Source: JADHUC01 sp964617665
GTDB taxonomy: Bacteria > Planctomycetota > Planctomycetia > Pirellulales > Pirellulaceae
Length of the DNA stretch: 16,304 nt
Direction of reading: 5' to 3'
Assembly: GCA_964617665.1 (NCBI GenBank)
Contig: CAZUAH010000300.1
Span: 1 to 16,304 of the forward strand
The notes below the pieces were generated by a model, which saw nothing but the letters and a program-made list of their open reading frames with translations, had not been told where the DNA came from and did no database searches. The position numbers and the translations under genes were made by a program. The first letter of the stretch is position 1; every line of letters begins with the position of its first letter. Positions 1-6,901 of this stretch are shown here, piece by piece.

Positions 1-331
1 AAATCCGAGCCGCTACTTCATGGCCACGCGCTCGCAGAGTGCGCCGCCGGATCTTCTGCACCGTGCGACCTTCGAATTGCTCCGCAATCCGTCTCGCGGC
101 GCGTACGTGCTTAGCAAACACCATCACACCAGAAACCGGCCTATCGAGACGGTGCGGAACCCCCAAATAAACCCTTCCTGGTTTGTTGTCTCGGATCTTC
201 AGGAAGCTCTTGATCCGCAGTTCCAAGCTGTCAATACTTCGTGGCGCTTGCGTCAACACACCACCCGGCTTGGCAACGAGCAAACACGGCCCCTGTTCGC
301 ATAGAATCTTGAAACCATCTGGACTTTGCAT
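1..331 (-). CDS. RluA-family pseudouridine synthase, N-terminal part (runs off left edge)
   Basis: Reading the minus strand from an ATG at 331 gives an open frame of 110 codons to the window edge. It matches the RluA family, enzymes that isomerise uridine to pseudouridine in rRNA or tRNA. Visible marks are an opening LCEQGPCLLVAKPGGVLTQAP (residues about 10-30), the catalytic motif HRLD at residues 60-63 (Asp63, codon at 143-145) inside GVPHRLDRPVSG, then VFAKHVRAAR and EQFEGRTVQK (85-93). There is no preceding S4 domain, so this is the short form. No strong ribosome-binding site precedes 331, so the start is chosen by homology. After residue 93 the family normally continues K-x-Y-x-A-L-V-E-G. 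Here the frame reads Arg-rich sequence, while the next frame reads ALCERV and then stops at 13-15, so a frameshift or decay near the edge is possible. It is divergent from the membrane-protein gene at 481. The family call is firm. The exact target base is unknown. Confidence 0.85.
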   Translation of the reverse strand, partial: MQSPDGFKILCEQGPCLLVAKPGGVLTQAPRSIDSLELRIKSFLKIRDNKPGRVYLGVPHRLDRPVSGVMVFAKHVRAARRIAEQFEGRTVQKIRRRTLRARGHEVAARI

Positions 332-480
332 GGGCCCATTTCTGGATGTATTGCTCTCGATGCTGGCATCCTACGTAAAGAAATCCGTCCGTTTCTTGTA
401 CGAACACCTTCCGTCCAAGCCACTAATCTTAGTGCGGACTAGGAATCTCGGTCCACTCAATTCCACAGGGAATATCTACC

Positions 481-2793
481 ATGAGACTTACCCTTCGCAC
501 AATGCTTGCCTATCTTGACGATATCCTCGATCCCAGCGATGCCCAAGAACTGGGGAAGAAGATCGAGGAGAGCGATTTCGCAGGGGGGCTGGTACATCGC
601 ATTCGCAGTTCCACACGTCGTCTTAGGTTGGGCAGCCCAAACCTGGAAGGGAAAGGGATGGGCTTGGATGCGAATACAGTGGCCGAATACCTAGACAATG
701 TCTTGCCGCCAGACCGCGTTCCCGATCTTGAGAAGGTCTGCCTGGAATCGGATGTGCATTTGGCGGAAGTCGCTTGTTGCCATCAGATTCTCACACTCGT
801 CTTGGGAGAAGCCGCAGAGGTTAGTCCCGAGTTGCGAAACCGCATGTACCGCATCGGCGCACCGGATACTGATCGCGTGGCAGAGCCGGAGTCATCCAGT
901 GACGGCAAAGCGCTGGGACCATCAACCGAACAGGCTGCCTCGATGCCACCAGAGTCCGGCCTTGAGGACGTGGAAGCTCCACCAACCCCATCTGCTCCAC
1001 CGATACACTCCATTGCGCCCGCCGATAAGTCTGAACCGGAGATTCCCGCGTACCTGCGGGCCGGCCAGCGATCCAAAGTCAAGCCTCTGGCGATCACACT
1101 GGTGCTAGCCTTCTTAATATCCGGTGTGGCCCTTCGACTAATGGGGCCGTTCACCCAAGAACATCCACTGATGCGTCTATTTGGTTCTGGCGCATCGACG
1201 CAGGTCGCGGATTCGAAGCCGACTGGCACATCTTCGGGCACAACAGACCCAGGAACCGAAACGCCAGCCGCAAAGACAACTGTATCCGATGCGTCAGAGT
1301 CGACCGACGAAGACACAGCCCCGGAGGACGAGGGCACTGAGTCGGCAAAGCCAGACACGCCTAGCAGTTCAGGCGAAGCAGCCTCGTCAGAGGAGCCCCC
1401 GGCGACAATCGGCAGCGAGAAGCCAGAGGCCTCGTCGGCGGATGAATCGGGTACACCGCCAAAGGTCGCTGACGGCGAGACGACGCCCAAGACGGCGGTT
1501 GCCAAGGTGGATGCAGCCATGGATTTCCCGCCAACAGAGCCCATAACACCAGGCGGCAAGCCCGAATCGAGTGATCCCACAGGGGAAGGCGACGCATCGG
1601 GAAAGGATGTCACGAGCGAACCGGAGGCTCCGGGACCACCCGTGCGGGTCGAAGTCGGACACGTGAGGCCATCTGATCAACATTTCCTGGTCGGTCTGAT
1701 CGCAAGTTCTGGTGAGTGGCATCGGCTGCCGGACCGTACGAAGCTGGCGGCAAATGACCAATTGCGGGTCCTGCCGACTTTCAGGCCCGAAATTGTGTTG
1801 GCTCCAGGCGTCCAAGTCGTATTCGCAGGGCCCTCGTCAGCAATGCCATTGCCACCGAGCGAGCAAGGTGAACCAGGCTTGTCTGTCGACTTCGGCCGAG
1901 CGTTCGTCGCGACGGCGGGTGTGGCGGGCGCCAGGATTCACCTGGATTTGGGGGGGCACAGGGGCGTGGCGACGTTTGCCGATGCCGCATCGGAAATGGC
2001 AATCGACGTCCGTCGTTACCTGCCGCCCGGCGCTGACCCAGAACAGGAGCCAGTGCAGATTGTGGCACGTATCTTCACCACTGCCGGACGGGTCGAATGG
2101 CAAGATACGGATGCGCCGACGACCGTTCCGATTGACGCCGGCCAAGTGACTGTCATGCTCGGGGACACTTCAGAGACCGTTGCGGCGGGAGAACTACCTG
2201 CCTGGATGCGGAATGAAGACTTGCAAGACGTCGACCGTTCAGCCTCGGCAACGCTCGTGACTTTCCTCACCGAAGGTCGGCCGATAACGCTTTCACTGAG
2301 CGAGAGAACCGAGGATCGAAGATCCGAGGTACGGTCGTTGGCCCGCCGCTGCTTGGCGTATCTGGGTACCAACGAGCATCTGGTGAAGGAATTCGGCGAT
2401 TCGCGTCAACGATCCTATTGGGCACCCGAATTCGATGTGCTGCGGCACTTGGTTTCGGAAAGCGTGGAATCCGCGGTTCGGCTACGGGAGACACTCGAGG
2501 GCACCTGCGGCGATGATGCAGCCAATCTGTATCGGATGATCTGGGGATACAGCCCCGAACAGTTGCAGGACGGTAGTGATGCGAAATTGGTAGAGTTCCT
2601 CGACCACGAATCCATGCAGATCCGTGTCTTTGCGTACGAGAACCTACGGCGAATCACCAACGAGACGCACATATACTTTCCCGAGGCCTCGGAAATGAGG
2701 AGAAAGTCGAGCGTGCGAAGGTGGCGAGAACAGCTTGAAAAGGACGCCATTATCTACGACTCGCTCCCAACACCCGTGTCAGGTGGCAATTGA
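481..2793 (+). CDS. Planctomycete-type single-pass membrane protein with duplicated N-terminal module, FecR-like middle and HEAT-like C-terminus
   Basis: A protein of 770 residues and unknown function. AGGGAA at 467-472 lies 8 bases before the ATG and supports the start. The predicted cytoplasmic N-terminus (1-130) carries two copies of one motif, Y-L-D-x-x-L-x-P ... L-x-K ... E-S-D, at residues 11-32 and 70-91, which recalls the small N-terminal modules of anti-sigma-type proteins. A Pro-rich linker leads to one transmembrane segment at about 202-224 (PLAITLVLAFLISGVALRLM). Next comes a low-complexity Ser/Thr/Glu/Pro stretch at about 237-387, probably an exported flexible spacer. Residues about 390-570 are beta-rich and resemble a FecR-type domain (VGLIASSGEW, LRVLPTF, VDFGRAFVATAGVAGARI). 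The C-terminus (about 600-770) has helical HEAT-like character (VEFLDHESMQIRVFAYENL ... VRRWREQLEKDAI). I recognise the N-terminus as conserved in planctomycetes but know no function. A signal-sensing or envelope-scaffold role is inference. It seems to be monocistronic. Confidence 0.88.
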   Translation: MRLTLRTMLAYLDDILDPSDAQELGKKIEESDFAGGLVHRIRSSTRRLRLGSPNLEGKGMGLDANTVAEYLDNVLPPDRVPDLEKVCLESDVHLAEVACCHQILTLVLGEAAEVSPELRNRMYRIGAPDTDRVAEPESSSDGKALGPSTEQAASMPPESGLEDVEAPPTPSAPPIHSIAPADKSEPEIPAYLRAGQRSKVKPLAITLVLAFLISGVALRLMGPFTQEHPLMRLFGSGASTQVADSKPTGTSSGTTDPGTETPAAKTTVSDASESTDEDTAPEDEGTESAKPDTPSSSGEAASSEEPPATIGSEKPEASSADESGTPPKVADGETTPKTAVAKVDAAMDFPPTEPITPGGKPESSDPTGEGDASGKDVTSEPEAPGPPVRVEVGHVRPSDQHFLVGLIASSGEWHRLPDRTKLAANDQLRVLPTFRPEIVLAPGVQVVFAGPSSAMPLPPSEQGEPGLSVDFGRAFVATAGVAGARIHLDLGGHRGVATFADAASEMAIDVRRYLPPGADPEQEPVQIVARIFTTAGRVEWQDTDAPTTVPIDAGQVTVMLGDTSETVAAGELPAWMRNEDLQDVDRSASATLVTFLTEGRPITLSLSERTEDRRSEVRSLARRCLAYLGTNEHLVKEFGDSRQRSYWAPEFDVLRHLVSESVESAVRLRETLEGTCGDDAANLYRMIWGYSPEQLQDGSDAKLVEFLDHESMQIRVFAYENLRRITNETHIYFPEASEMRRKSSVRRWREQLEKDAIIYDSLPTPVSGGN

Positions 2794-2808
2794 CGGCCGA
2801 TCTGTGTG

Positions 2809-2863
2809 GGCGGCCGACCAGCAGGCCGCCGGGTGCCCCGGACTGGCAATCCGATTGCCACCC
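2809..2863 (+). terminator. Tandem GC-rich hairpins after the membrane-protein gene, possible transcription end
   Basis: GGCGGCC (2809-2815) pairs perfectly with GGCCGCC (2824-2830) across an 8-base loop, 15 bases after the stop codon. A second structure follows at once: GGGTG (2831-2835) with CACCC (2859-2863), enclosing TGGCAA/TTGCCA (2844-2849 and 2855-2860). Neither is followed by a run of T, so a classical intrinsic terminator is not supported. A 3'-end stabiliser or pause site is equally possible. Confidence 0.35.
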
Positions 2864-3111
2864 ACGAACACCGCCCATGTTAACCAAGCAGCTGCCCCCT
2901 GCGAACCCCCTCGTCTCCGCCCTTTTTCGCATCTTTCGGCATGGAACGCCCCTTTCTGGATATCTGCGGACCGAATAGACTGAAGCGTTTCCCGGAACGC
3001 CGAGAATGAGGAGGAGCCGTTTTCCTTTCTCTCGAGCGAACCGTTCGAGGGTAATTCACCACAAATCCCAGCGAGCGTTAACGCCAAGCCACTTAGGAAG
3101 TTAGGATTCGA

Positions 3112-3117
3112 AAGGAG
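3112..3117 (+). promoter_or_regulatory. Ribosome-binding site fixing the GTG start of hpf
   Basis: AAGGAG at 3112-3117 stands 8 bases before the GTG at 3126. This good Shine-Dalgarno site supports the non-ATG start, and no in-frame ATG fits the conserved N-terminus MQVRISARHG. Confidence 0.75.
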
Positions 3118-3125
3118 TAGCTTCG

Positions 3126-3476
3126 GTGCAAGTTAGAATATCGGCACGTCATGGTCATCTCAGCGCGGAAACACAAGAGAAGATTACGGAGAAAGTAGAG
3201 AAGTTGCGACGCCTCTTCGACCGCGTCACGGCCATTGAAGTCACTGCGGATCTTGAGCACGTCGAGTCGCCCAGCGTCGAGCTGCGAGTATCGGTGGAGC
3301 ATACGGACAACTTTGTTGCAACGGCTTCTTCCACCAGCGTGATGGCGGCTCTGGACGGCGTAATCCACAAGCTCGAACAACAGTTACGAAAACACAAAGA
3401 CAAGATCCGAGACCGTCGCTCTCAGGCACTGGGGCGAGTCGAACCGCCCGAGTCTGCGGAATCGACCGAGGAATAA
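3126..3476 (+). CDS. hpf: Ribosome hibernation promoting factor (HPF/RaiA, short form)
   Basis: A cytoplasmic protein of 116 residues from a GTG start. HPF/YfiA (sigma-54 modulation) proteins bind the 30S decoding site in starved cells and silence or dimerise ribosomes. The beta-alpha-beta-beta-beta-alpha fold is recognisable: MQVRISARHG strand, helix HLSAETQEKITEKVEKLRRLF, strands around AIEVTADLEHVESPSVELRVSV, and the conserved last helix ALDGVIHKLEQQLRKHKDKI (75-94). It lacks the C-terminal dimerisation domain of long HPFs and ends in an acidic tail. It is the first gene of a same-strand series with ptsN, ptsH and ptsI. The hpf-ptsN order is also known from the proteobacterial rpoN-hpf-ptsN locus, but no rpoN is in this window. 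The 80-base gap to ptsN holds a strong hairpin. Confidence 0.93.
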   Translation: MQVRISARHGHLSAETQEKITEKVEKLRRLFDRVTAIEVTADLEHVESPSVELRVSVEHTDNFVATASSTSVMAALDGVIHKLEQQLRKHKDKIRDRRSQALGRVEPPESAESTEE

Positions 3477-3494
3477 CGGACTCGAGCAGTCCTG

Positions 3495-3520
3495 TGCGAT
3501 CGTATTTCTTGACGATCGCA
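3495..3520 (+). promoter_or_regulatory. Perfect inverted repeat between hpf and ptsN
   Basis: TGCGATCGT (3495-3503) and ACGATCGCA (3512-3520) form a perfect 9-bp stem around the loop ATTTCTTG. It lies 18 bases after the hpf stop and 36 bases before the ptsN start. No T-run follows, so it is not an intrinsic terminator. It could be an mRNA processing or stability element that sets the hpf:pts ratio, or an operator. The structure is seen directly. The role is inference. Confidence 0.5.
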
Positions 3521-3556
3521 GGTTGCTGCGAATTGTCGAGGGAAAGGATACTGAGT

Positions 3557-4027
3557 ATGAAGTTTTCGAATTTCATTGAAATCAAGGCCATCAAGGCAGA
3601 GTTGATAGCGAAAGACAAAGAAGGCGTCATCGCCGAGTTAATTGACTCGTTAGCCGCGGCTGGTGCCATTAAGGAAGACGAGAAGGCCGACATCGTCGAG
3701 GCAGTGATGAAACGGGAGGAACTGGGTAGCACCGGCATCGGCCGTGGCGTTGCCGTCCCCCACACCAAACACGCCAGTGTGGATCGGTTAGTCGGTACGG
3801 TGGGAATCAGCCAGGAGGGCGTCGGCTTTAACAGTCTGGACGGTGAGAAGGTTAATATCTTCTTCCTGCTGGTTTCGCCACCGGATCGTCCTGGCGACCA
3901 CCTTAGAGCGTTGGAGAACACCTCCCGCCAGCTTCGCGAGGACATGTTCTGCCGGTTCCTGCGCCAGGCAAAGAACGTGGACGACATCAAGCAGTTGCTG
4001 GATGAAGCGGACAACAATCAGCTATAG
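3557..4027 (+). CDS. ptsN: PTS EIIA domain protein, nitrogen-type (PtsN-like)
   Basis: A 156-residue single-domain EIIA of the fructose/mannitol/Ntr class. The ATG at 3557 is preferred because AAAGGA (3543-3548) sits 8 bases upstream and the family fold begins there (MKFSNFIEIKAIKAEL). The longer frame from 3494 reads through the hairpin and has no such site. The phosphoacceptor His69 is in GIGRGVAVPHTKH (61-72). The usual EELGSTGIG motif precedes it, and the C-terminal part LVSPPDRPGDHLRALENTSRQL (about 108-130) is typical of the family. The protein would accept phosphate from HPr. In other bacteria EIIA-Ntr does not feed a transporter but regulates proteins such as potassium channels or kinases. 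No EIIB or EIIC is nearby, so a regulatory role is likely here too. ptsH follows within 35 bases, so the two are probably co-transcribed. Confidence 0.92.
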   Translation: MKFSNFIEIKAIKAELIAKDKEGVIAELIDSLAAAGAIKEDEKADIVEAVMKREELGSTGIGRGVAVPHTKHASVDRLVGTVGISQEGVGFNSLDGEKVNIFFLLVSPPDRPGDHLRALENTSRQLREDMFCRFLRQAKNVDDIKQLLDEADNNQL

Positions 4028-4060
4028 TCCGTACGCCGATTGATGCAGACTTCCACCTCC

Positions 4061-4351
4061 ATGTCAGACTTTGTGGCAACTAGGAACGTGATCATTGCCA
4101 ATCCACAAGGATTGCACGCTCGGCCTGCGGATCTGTTCTCGAGGTTGGCGAATCGTTTTGAATCTAACATCAAAGTCATCAAGGATAAGCAACGCGTCGA
4201 CGGAAAAAGCATTCTGGATATGCTCATGCTCGCAGCAGTCGAAGGGACCACATTGACGATTGAGGCCATGGGAACCGATGCGGACGAAGCTGTCGAAGCA
4301 CTGGCAAGATTGCTCGACGAATACCGTACAGAGGAAGAAGTTGCGGAATAA
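4061..4351 (+). CDS. ptsH: HPr phosphocarrier protein
   Basis: A 96-residue HPr from the ATG at 4061. Upstream in-frame starts at 4043 (ATG) and 4040 (TTG) would add 6-7 residues. None has a good ribosome-binding site, and 4061 best fits the family length. The active-site motif NPQGLHARPA places the phosphoacceptor at His19. The second motif, RVDGKSILDMLML, places the serine equivalent to regulatory Ser46 at Ser50, exactly 31 residues after the histidine as in classical HPr. The protein shuttles phosphate from Enzyme I to EIIA. Retention of the serine means regulation by an HPr kinase is possible, but hprK is not in this window. The gene lies between ptsN (33 bases) and ptsI (125 bases). Confidence 0.93.
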   Translation: MSDFVATRNVIIANPQGLHARPADLFSRLANRFESNIKVIKDKQRVDGKSILDMLMLAAVEGTTLTIEAMGTDADEAVEALARLLDEYRTEEEVAE

Positions 4352-4476
4352 CCTAGAAACAAACAAACTGGTTCGGCCTGACCGCGTGTCAGTAGATTTT
4401 GGTTGATCGCCTGTCGAACGAAATTCGGCCGTTTAGCGATCCCTCCTGACCATGCAGTAGCCGTCCAAACCTAGCG

Positions 4477-6213
4477 ATGCAAATACTGGATGGAATAGCC
4501 GTTTCGCCGGGCATAGCCATTGGTGAAGCGCTGGTGATCGACAATGAGGGCTTCCGGATCCCGGAGCACTTCGTCGAACGCGATGCGGTCGAAGACGAAC
4601 TGGAGCGTCTAGACAAGGCGATCGCCGCCGTCGCCAAGGAGATCGAACACAATCGCGACTCGATCGCCCAGCAGTTGGGCGATCAGTATGGAGCGATCTT
4701 CTCCGCTCATCTCCAAATGCTACGCGACCCCAAGTTGCATAGAGAGGTCGAGCAACTCGTTCGCGGCGAACACTACTCACCGGAATATGCCGTCAGCGTA
4801 ACGTTGCGCGGCTATGCCAAGGTATTCCAGGGGTCCGACAGCCCATACTTGGCCGAACGTGCGCACGACATCTTCGATCTGGAAAAGAGCCTGCTGAGGA
4901 ATCTACTAGGGCGTCGTCGCGAGGAGCTTTCTCATCTTACCACGCCCGTCGTTGTGCTGGCGCACAACTTGACGCCCAGCGAGACCGCCAACCTGGACCC
5001 GAAGTTCGTCCGGGCGTTCGTTACCGAGATCGGCGGTGCGGGCGGCCATACAGCCATTGTTGCCAAGGGGCTGGAAATCCCAGCCGTGGTCGGTATAGGC
5101 AAGTTTCTGGCGGATGTTTCCGGCAGCGATCGTGTCATTGTGGACGGCGATACGGGCCGGGTCATTCTTAAGCCAGACGAAGAGACTCGGCGACGCTACG
5201 AATTGGAGGCGAAACACCATCACGAAGTGGCCGTGCAACTGGAGGCATTGCGCGATTTGCCTGCCGCGACCAAGGATGGCGAGCGCGTCCAGCTTATGGC
5301 GAATATCGAATTCCCACACGAAGTTGGACACTGCCTGGATCGAGGCGCTGATGGCATAGGATTGTATCGCACCGAGTTCCTGTACTTGGAAAACGAAAGT
5401 GAGCCGTCAGAGGAGGATCACTACCAGGCCTACGCCGAGGTGGTCCGGGCGATGAATGGACGCCCCGTGGTGATCCGCACACTGGATCTCGGGGCGGACA
5501 AGATGGGTCTTGCGGAAGTCCATGAGGACGAAGAACCCAATCCATTTCTGGGGCTGCGGAGCATTCGCTTGGCACTCCGCAATCAACAGTTGTTTCGCCC
5601 TCAACTGAGGGCCATCCTGCGGGCCAGTGCATTGGGCCCCGTGCGAGTCATGTTTCCGTTGATCTCGACGTTGCACGAGTTGCGGCAGGCACGAATGATG
5701 TTGGCGGACGCCATGGAGGACTTGCACGAACACGGCTTCGAATTCAATCGCGAGATTCCGGTAGGCATGATGGTCGAGTCCCCGGCGTCCGTGACCATGA
5801 TCGACAGGTTCCTTCCGGAAGTAGCCTTTATCAGCATCGGTACGAACGACCTGATACAGTACGCGCTGGCCGTGGATCGTACGAATCCCAGCGTGGCGGA
5901 CCTGTACCAGGCCGCAGATCCGGCGGTTCTGCGGCTGATCGACGCGTCGCTTCGGGCGGCCGCCGAGGCCAAAGTAGAAGCAAGCCTCTGCGGTCAGATG
6001 AGCGCCGAACCGAGCTACACCATGCTGCTGTTGGGAATGGGCTTGCGCGAAATGAGCGTGCCGCCAAGCGCAATTCCCGAAATCAAGAACGTCTGCCGAA
6101 ACGTGACCATTCCACAGTGCGAAGCGGTGGCCAAACGCGCAATGACGATGGACAGCGCACGCGAGGTTGATCTGTTTTTGAACGACGAACTGAAGAAATG
6201 CGTGCAGCAATAG
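4477..6213 (+). CDS. ptsI: PTS Enzyme I (phosphoenolpyruvate-protein phosphotransferase)
   Basis: A full-length cytoplasmic protein of 578 residues. It takes phosphate from phosphoenolpyruvate onto a histidine and passes it to HPr. The N-terminal HPr-binding/phosphohistidine domain begins ILDGIAVSPGIAIGEAL. The active His191 (codon 5047-5049) is in GGAGGHTAIVAKGLEIPAVVG, where most Enzymes I have GGRTSHTAI. The PEP-binding TIM barrel shows GIGLYRTEFLYL, NPFLGLRSIRLAL, MFPLISTLHELRQA, VGMMVESPASV, and SIGTNDLIQYALAVDRTN. The catalytic Cys505 is in LCGQMSAEPSYTMLLLGMGLREMS. No clear Shine-Dalgarno precedes the ATG. It is followed after 25 bases by the DUF2344 gene. With ptsH and ptsN it makes a complete relay with no permease. 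Confidence 0.95.
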   Translation: MQILDGIAVSPGIAIGEALVIDNEGFRIPEHFVERDAVEDELERLDKAIAAVAKEIEHNRDSIAQQLGDQYGAIFSAHLQMLRDPKLHREVEQLVRGEHYSPEYAVSVTLRGYAKVFQGSDSPYLAERAHDIFDLEKSLLRNLLGRRREELSHLTTPVVVLAHNLTPSETANLDPKFVRAFVTEIGGAGGHTAIVAKGLEIPAVVGIGKFLADVSGSDRVIVDGDTGRVILKPDEETRRRYELEAKHHHEVAVQLEALRDLPAATKDGERVQLMANIEFPHEVGHCLDRGADGIGLYRTEFLYLENESEPSEEDHYQAYAEVVRAMNGRPVVIRTLDLGADKMGLAEVHEDEEPNPFLGLRSIRLALRNQQLFRPQLRAILRASALGPVRVMFPLISTLHELRQARMMLADAMEDLHEHGFEFNREIPVGMMVESPASVTMIDRFLPEVAFISIGTNDLIQYALAVDRTNPSVADLYQAADPAVLRLIDASLRAAAEAKVEASLCGQMSAEPSYTMLLLGMGLREMSVPPSAIPEIKNVCRNVTIPQCEAVAKRAMTMDSAREVDLFLNDELKKCVQQ

Positions 6214-6238
6214 CTGCGCCCACATTGGACAAAGCGGG

Positions 6239-6868
6239 ATGATACGACAACGTGTACGTATCCGATTTCGAAAGGAAGGAGACCTGAGGCTGATCAGCCA
6301 TCGCGACTTGGTGCGGACGTTTGAACGCCTGTTTCGGCGGGCTGGGTTACGGCTGAGTATGAGTGAGGGTTTTCATCCCAAGGCAAGGATGAGCTATCCA
6401 TCCGCCTTGGCATTGGGCGTCGAAGGGCTGGACGAAGTCATGGAGTTCGAATTGGCCGAACACGTTCAAGCCGGCGATCTGCTTGGGCGGCTTTCCTGCC
6501 AGGCGCCTCCCGGCTTGACGGTTTTCGATGTGCGATTGCTCGAGTCGGGCGAGGGCAAAGCGCACGTCTGCCGTGCGACGTACACGATCCCGGTGCCCAA
6601 ATCACATCACGAGAGTCTGGCGGAGAGAATTCGTCAGTTTACCGAACAAAGTTCGTATTTAATCCGGCGAGATGGCCGCAGCGAACCTGTCGATTTGAAG
6701 GCGGGAGTGGACCATCTTGATTTCAGTGACGCCAAACTTCAGTTCCGTTTGCACATGGACCGCCAGTGTAACGTGCGGCCCAGAGAGGTGCTGGAAGCGT
6801 TGGAACTAGCCGACATGGAGAACGACGGCTACTATCTGACGCGAACCGAAGTGGAGCTTGCGTCATGA
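6239..6868 (+). CDS. TIGR03936/DUF2344 family protein (radical-SAM-linked, stand-alone)
   Basis: A 209-residue protein. The opening RVRIRFRKEGDLRLISHRDLVRTFERLFRRAGLRLSMSEGFHPKARMSYPSALALGVEG (about 5-64) is the signature of the TIGR03936/DUF2344 family. That domain is often found at the C-terminus of, or next to, a B12-binding radical SAM protein (TIGR03960) and just before RNase E/G genes. Its biochemical function is not established to my knowledge; an RNA-modification role has been suspected from context only. Here it is separate, with no radical SAM gene in the window, but its position 33 bases before the RNase gene is the usual one. It follows ptsI by 25 bases and is probably co-transcribed. 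A weak AAAGCGGG precedes the ATG. Confidence 0.87.
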   Translation: MIRQRVRIRFRKEGDLRLISHRDLVRTFERLFRRAGLRLSMSEGFHPKARMSYPSALALGVEGLDEVMEFELAEHVQAGDLLGRLSCQAPPGLTVFDVRLLESGEGKAHVCRATYTIPVPKSHHESLAERIRQFTEQSSYLIRRDGRSEPVDLKAGVDHLDFSDAKLQFRLHMDRQCNVRPREVLEALELADMENDGYYLTRTEVELAS

Positions 6869-6901
6869 CCGTACAACTCAAGCAAGAGAAGAAACAGTTC
6901 T

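Larger units (their letters stand above)
2794..3125 (+). other. Intergenic region between the membrane-protein gene and hpf
   Basis: I find no convincing gene here. The first part holds two adjacent hairpins (2809-2830 and 2831-2863). The second part, upstream of hpf, holds a perfect 10-bp palindrome GCGTTAACGC at 3075-3084 and a small inverted repeat CTCGA/TCGAG at 3031-3049. I do not see a clear -35/-10 promoter pair, although the promoter of the hpf-pts-rng cluster most likely lies here. A possible 32-codon frame from an ATG at 3006 has no family resemblance and was not called. Confidence 0.6.

Noticed and set aside
20..518. Plus-strand open frames at 20-304 and 183-518
   Set aside because: They lie antisense to, or across the start of, a clear RluA-family gene on the minus strand, and their translations show no family pattern.
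783..1613. Long minus-strand open frame of 276 codons inside the membrane-protein gene
   Set aside because: It is a mirror of the Ser/Thr/Glu/Pro low-complexity region and of GC-biased codons. The plus-strand gene has a start site, a membrane helix and conserved ends.
3006..3104. Possible 32-codon peptide upstream of hpf
   Set aside because: It is Arg/Ser-rich without similarity. The apparent AGGAGGAG lies after its ATG rather than before it.
3494..3556. N-terminal extension of ptsN
   Set aside because: It reads through the 9-bp hairpin and lacks a ribosome-binding site. The ATG at 3557 has one and matches the family start.
5407..6225. Minus-strand open frame of 272 codons antisense to ptsI
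   Set aside because: It is antisense to a fully conserved Enzyme I C-terminal domain and gives a His/Gln/Val-rich translation with no known fold.
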